This document shows, in pieces, positions 61,319 through 64,000 of a DNA stretch of 64,000 nucleotides. This DNA comes from Gordonia oryzae (GTDB lineage Bacteria > Actinomycetota > Actinomycetes > Mycobacteriales > Mycobacteriaceae). The notes beneath the pieces were generated by a model, which saw nothing but the letters and a program-made list of their open reading frames with translations, was not told the origin of the DNA and ran no database searches. Position 1 is the first letter of the stretch. The number at the start of each line of letters is the position of its first letter. A program made the translations under genes and the position numbers. The DNA is taken from positions 1 through 64,000 of the forward strand of contig NZ_RKMH01000013.1 of the NCBI RefSeq assembly GCF_003797185.1, in the 5' to 3' direction.

Positions 61319-62349
61319 CGGCACACCACCACCGGGACACCTGCGAGCAGAACCCGCGTCAGCGGCGTGGGGATCGCCTGTCCCGAGCCGCACTGATAGC
61401 CACCCTGACCCGCGGCGTGCGCCGTGGCGTCGAGAGCGTCGATCAGCGCGGGCAGCCGTCCCAGAGCGGCGGTCGCGGTGGTGACACCGGGCACCCAGGT
61501 GCGCAAGAGGTGATCGACGGTGGCGTAGTTGCCGTAGTAACTCTCATCGAGGCTCTCGAGGAGTTGCCGTACGGGCCCGAGACTGCGCGCTGCCAATCGC
61601 ATCGACTCCTGGGTCTTGTCTGCCGACGCCGCAAGCACCCCGAAGGCGTCTCCCATCCGGGAGATGAGATCGTTCAGTTGCGGCGACTTGTACCTGATCT
61701 CACCGGCGACACGGCCTAATTGGGTGATGACGGTCGCGATGAGTGTCGAACGATCGGAGACGACATCGGCGAGCTGACGCAGCTCGTTTAGCACCGAGCG
61801 CACGTCGGGGCCGCGGCCCTCGATCACCGCCAGAATGTTGTTCATCAGCGAATTGAGTTGGTCGGGTTGCAGCGTGCCGAACAACGGCCGGAGCCCGTTG
61901 AACATCTCGGTGATGTCGAACGAACCGATCGTCCGCGAGGCCGGGATGACCGCGGTCGCGGCGAGCTCGTGTTTCGGAACAGTGTCGTCACCTGTGGGGG
62001 TCTGCAGGTCCAGGTACCGCTGTCCGACGAGATTTTGGTAGCGGATGGCGATCTGGGTGTCGTCGTAGACCGTGGTGGTGGTGTTCACGGTGAAGCGCAC
62101 CTGCGCCTGGGCCTGGTCGCCGGAGTCGTCGAGCAAAGAGATGGATTCGACCTTGCCCACCCGTACACCGAGTTCACGGACGTCGTTGCCGACGGTCAAT
62201 CCCGACACGTCGGTGAAGCGGGCGGTGAACGTCCGCCCGGCGCCGGGCACCGAGGGATCGAGCGCCTGGACGATCACCCACCCGGCGAGCAACATGGCGA
62301 CGACGAACACGACGAAACCCGCAGTGGCCGTGGGTCGCACCTGGTTCAT
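61315..62349 (-). CDS. mceB: Mce-family protein MceB
   Basis: The 344-residue protein has a membrane helix (AGFVVFVVAMLLAGWVIV), an MCE domain (LTVGNDVRELGVRVGKV) and a helical tail. It overlaps mceA and mceC by 4 bp each. Confidence 0.9.
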   Translation of the reverse strand: MNQVRPTATAGFVVFVVAMLLAGWVIVQALDPSVPGAGRTFTARFTDVSGLTVGNDVRELGVRVGKVESISLLDDSGDQAQAQVRFTVNTTTTVYDDTQIAIRYQNLVGQRYLDLQTPTGDDTVPKHELAATAVIPASRTIGSFDITEMFNGLRPLFGTLQPDQLNSLMNNILAVIEGRGPDVRSVLNELRQLADVVSDRSTLIATVITQLGRVAGEIRYKSPQLNDLISRMGDAFGVLAASADKTQESMRLAARSLGPVRQLLESLDESYYGNYATVDHLLRTWVPGVTTATAALGRLPALIDALDATAHAAGQGGYQCGSGQAIPTPLTRVLLAGVPVVVCR

Positions 62350-63398
62350 CGGCCGCCACCCCCGGTACGGACGGCACCTGCGGGCGGCAAGGCCGAGGTG
62401 ATCGCGGGCAACGACTCCAGCGTGAGCCCCAGGCGCAACCGCACGGTGCCGTCCACGCGCGGCAGCATCTTGTCGAGCCGGCCGATCAGCTCGTGTGCAT
62501 CATCGGCTGCTGCGGGCACGGTGGACAGGGTGTAGCCGAGCGGGGCCCCGAGAGTGAGTGAGGCGTCGAGAACGGTGGCCAAGTCACCCGGATCGGCGCC
62601 GACCACCTGGCCCAGGGTGATGAAGGTCTGCACGAGACCGGTCAGCGCACCGGTGACCTTGGCCGTCTCCTGCGGGTCGGCATACATCGCGGTCTTCTCC
62701 ACCAGGGTCGTGAAGAGATTGACGAAGGGGTCCGACAACCCAGCCGCACCGCGCAGAGTGTCGTCGGCGATACGCAGCATCTGGGCGAACGGCATCTGTT
62801 GGTGCTGATGCGCGAGTGCGAACAAATCGAAGCCCGACCGCATCAGCGGCGAAATCTGGGTCACGACCTCGTCGAGTCGGTTGATCATCGCGGTGACCTC
62901 GGAGCCGGTGAGGGTGGAGCTGATCGATCCGATGTCACGCAAGACGCTCACCGCCGAGACGTCCGACGAATCAACCTGCGCCGCAATGATTTGACCGTTG
63001 CGTAGTGCCGACCCCGGTGCACTGGGGGTCAATTCGATCCCGGTCACACCGAAGATGTTCGACGGCACGAATGTCGCGGTGAGATGGCCGCCGATGTGGT
63101 CGGCCTGGGTGGCGTCGACGGCCAGGCGCATCCGCTGATGCCCCTGATCGTCGATGGTGATCGACTCGACGTGCCCGACGAGCAATCCCTGGTATTTGAC
63201 GTCGGCTCCTACCGAAAGTCCTTCGGAGATGCGATCGGAGGTCACGGTCACTTCGACGGTGTCGTCAAAGACTCCGCGCGCGTAGAGGGTCACGGGAAGG
63301 GCGATGGCGGCGAGCACCGCGATCGCCGCAAGGCCCCACCGGGTCAGCACACCGGTGGACGGACCACGCCCAGACACGTCAATCGGTGGTCCGATCAT
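62346..63398 (-). CDS. mceA: Mce-family protein MceA
   Basis: The 350-residue protein has a membrane helix (LAAIAVLAAIALPVTLYA), an MCE domain (LSVGADVKYQGLLVGHV) and a helical tail. It is the first Mce gene after the yrbE genes and overlaps the yrbE stop by 4 bp. Which numbered mce operon this equals cannot be told from the window. Confidence 0.9.
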   Translation of the reverse strand: MIGPPIDVSGRGPSTGVLTRWGLAAIAVLAAIALPVTLYARGVFDDTVEVTVTSDRISEGLSVGADVKYQGLLVGHVESITIDDQGHQRMRLAVDATQADHIGGHLTATFVPSNIFGVTGIELTPSAPGSALRNGQIIAAQVDSSDVSAVSVLRDIGSISSTLTGSEVTAMINRLDEVVTQISPLMRSGFDLFALAHQHQQMPFAQMLRIADDTLRGAAGLSDPFVNLFTTLVEKTAMYADPQETAKVTGALTGLVQTFITLGQVVGADPGDLATVLDASLTLGAPLGYTLSTVPAAADDAHELIGRLDKMLPRVDGTVRLRLGLTLESLPAITSALPPAGAVRTGGGGR

Positions 63399-64000
63399 CC
63401 GGAGAACCTGAATCCGACATCGGAGCCCCAGAACACGAGGGTCAGGATCATGTCCAGCACCACGATGAGGATGAAGCTGAATTTGATGGCGCGTCCGGTG
63501 GCGGTCCCGACCCCTTCGGGTCCGCCGCGGGCGTAGTAGCCCTGATATCCGTGGACGAGGACAACGGCGACGATGAACACCACCGCCTTGATCAGCGCGT
63601 AGGTGACATCCACCGGACGCAGGAAGGCAGTGAAGTAGTGGTCGTAAGTGCCGCTAGATTGACCGTGCATGCCGGTGACCACCAGCGCACAGGTGAGGTA
63701 GGCCAGGATCAGGGTGATCAGGAACAACGGGATGATGGTGATGACCCCGGCGATGGCACGTGTGCTGACCACAAACGGGATCGGTTGCACGGCTTGCGCT
63801 TCGAGTGCGTCGATCTCTTCGGCGATCCGCATCGACCCGATCTCGGCGGTCATCCGGCAACCGGCCTGCGCGGCAAACCCGATCGCCACGACGATGGGTG
63901 CGATCTCGCGGGTGGTGGCATACGCGGAGAGAAAGCCGGTGAGCGGACCCATGCCGAACATGTCCAGTGAACCGAAGGCCTCGACCCCGATGGAGCCACC
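63395..64000 (-). CDS. YrbE/MlaE-type permease of the mce operon (partial)
   Basis: The frame runs open to the window edge, so the N-terminus is missing; about 201 residues are seen. The MlaE features are AGCRMTAEIGSMRIAEEIDAL and several hydrophobic helices (ITIIPLFLITLILAYL; ALIKAVVFIVAVVLVHG). Next to mceA it should be the YrbEB permease, the ABC-like membrane part that drives Mce lipid import. Confidence 0.9.
   Translation of the reverse strand, partial: GGSIGVEAFGSLDMFGMGPLTGFLSAYATTREIAPIVVAIGFAAQAGCRMTAEIGSMRIAEEIDALEAQAVQPIPFVVSTRAIAGVITIIPLFLITLILAYLTCALVVTGMHGQSSGTYDHYFTAFLRPVDVTYALIKAVVFIVAVVLVHGYQGYYARGGPEGVGTATGRAIKFSFILIVVLDMILTLVFWGSDVGFRFSG

Overview
The window is high-GC DNA from a mycolic-acid actinobacterium (order Mycobacteriales). 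Gordonia or a close relative is the best guess. Grounds: gene order wecA-atpIBEFHAGDC and argS-lysA-hom-thrC-thrB-rho-rpmE-prfA-prmC-sua5, as in Mycobacterium; a fused b-delta ATP synthase subunit; an Asp-type MurA; an mce operon; and a DUF222/HNH (13E12-type) gene set among short palindromic repeats. The genus is inferred from overall character, not from a marker gene.

Layout. 0.3-8.9 kb: a methanol/alcohol oxidation locus with a mycofactocin methyltransferase-like gene (mftM), two-component pair mnoS-mnoR, an iron-type alcohol dehydrogenase, a vWA protein and MoxR-type ATPase that both carry histidine-rich stretches, and the NDMA-type methanol dehydrogenase mno. 9.1-12.3 kb: a Co/Ni ECF transporter (cbiM, cbiN-like, cbiQ, cbiO) behind an ArsR-family metal sensor. 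12.3-14.7 kb: murA, a PduO-type cobalamin adenosyltransferase and a DUF2550 protein. 14.8-24.6 kb: the complete ATP synthase operon and wecA. 24.7-25.9 kb: a decayed glyA. 25.9-32.5 kb: sua5, prmC, prfA, rpmE and rho. 33.0-39.5 kb: thrB, thrC, hom, lysA, argS.

39.5-54.3 kb is more accessory. It holds a DUF222 remnant, two alpha/beta hydrolases and an esterase, an aminotransferase broken by an in-frame TGA, and an unusual four-gene operon at 42.7-46.7 kb (J-domain/pseudokinase protein, vWA protein, divergent adenylosuccinate synthetase, NrtR-like Nudix/winged-helix regulator) preceded by a 17-bp palindrome that overlaps a probable leaderless promoter. An intact DUF222/HNH gene sits between palindromic repeat blocks, followed by ogt, a PHP protein and pgm. 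54.5-64.0 kb: a FadD6-like acyl-CoA synthetase, an Mce-associated protein and mceF-A, ending in a yrbE gene cut by the window edge.

The best candidate for a poorly described system is the 42.7-46.7 kb operon. Other notable points are tandem repeats of 21, 117 and 18 bp at atpG, prfA and rho, the glyA fossil, and the His-rich chaperone pair beside mno. No rRNA, tRNA or CRISPR array was found.
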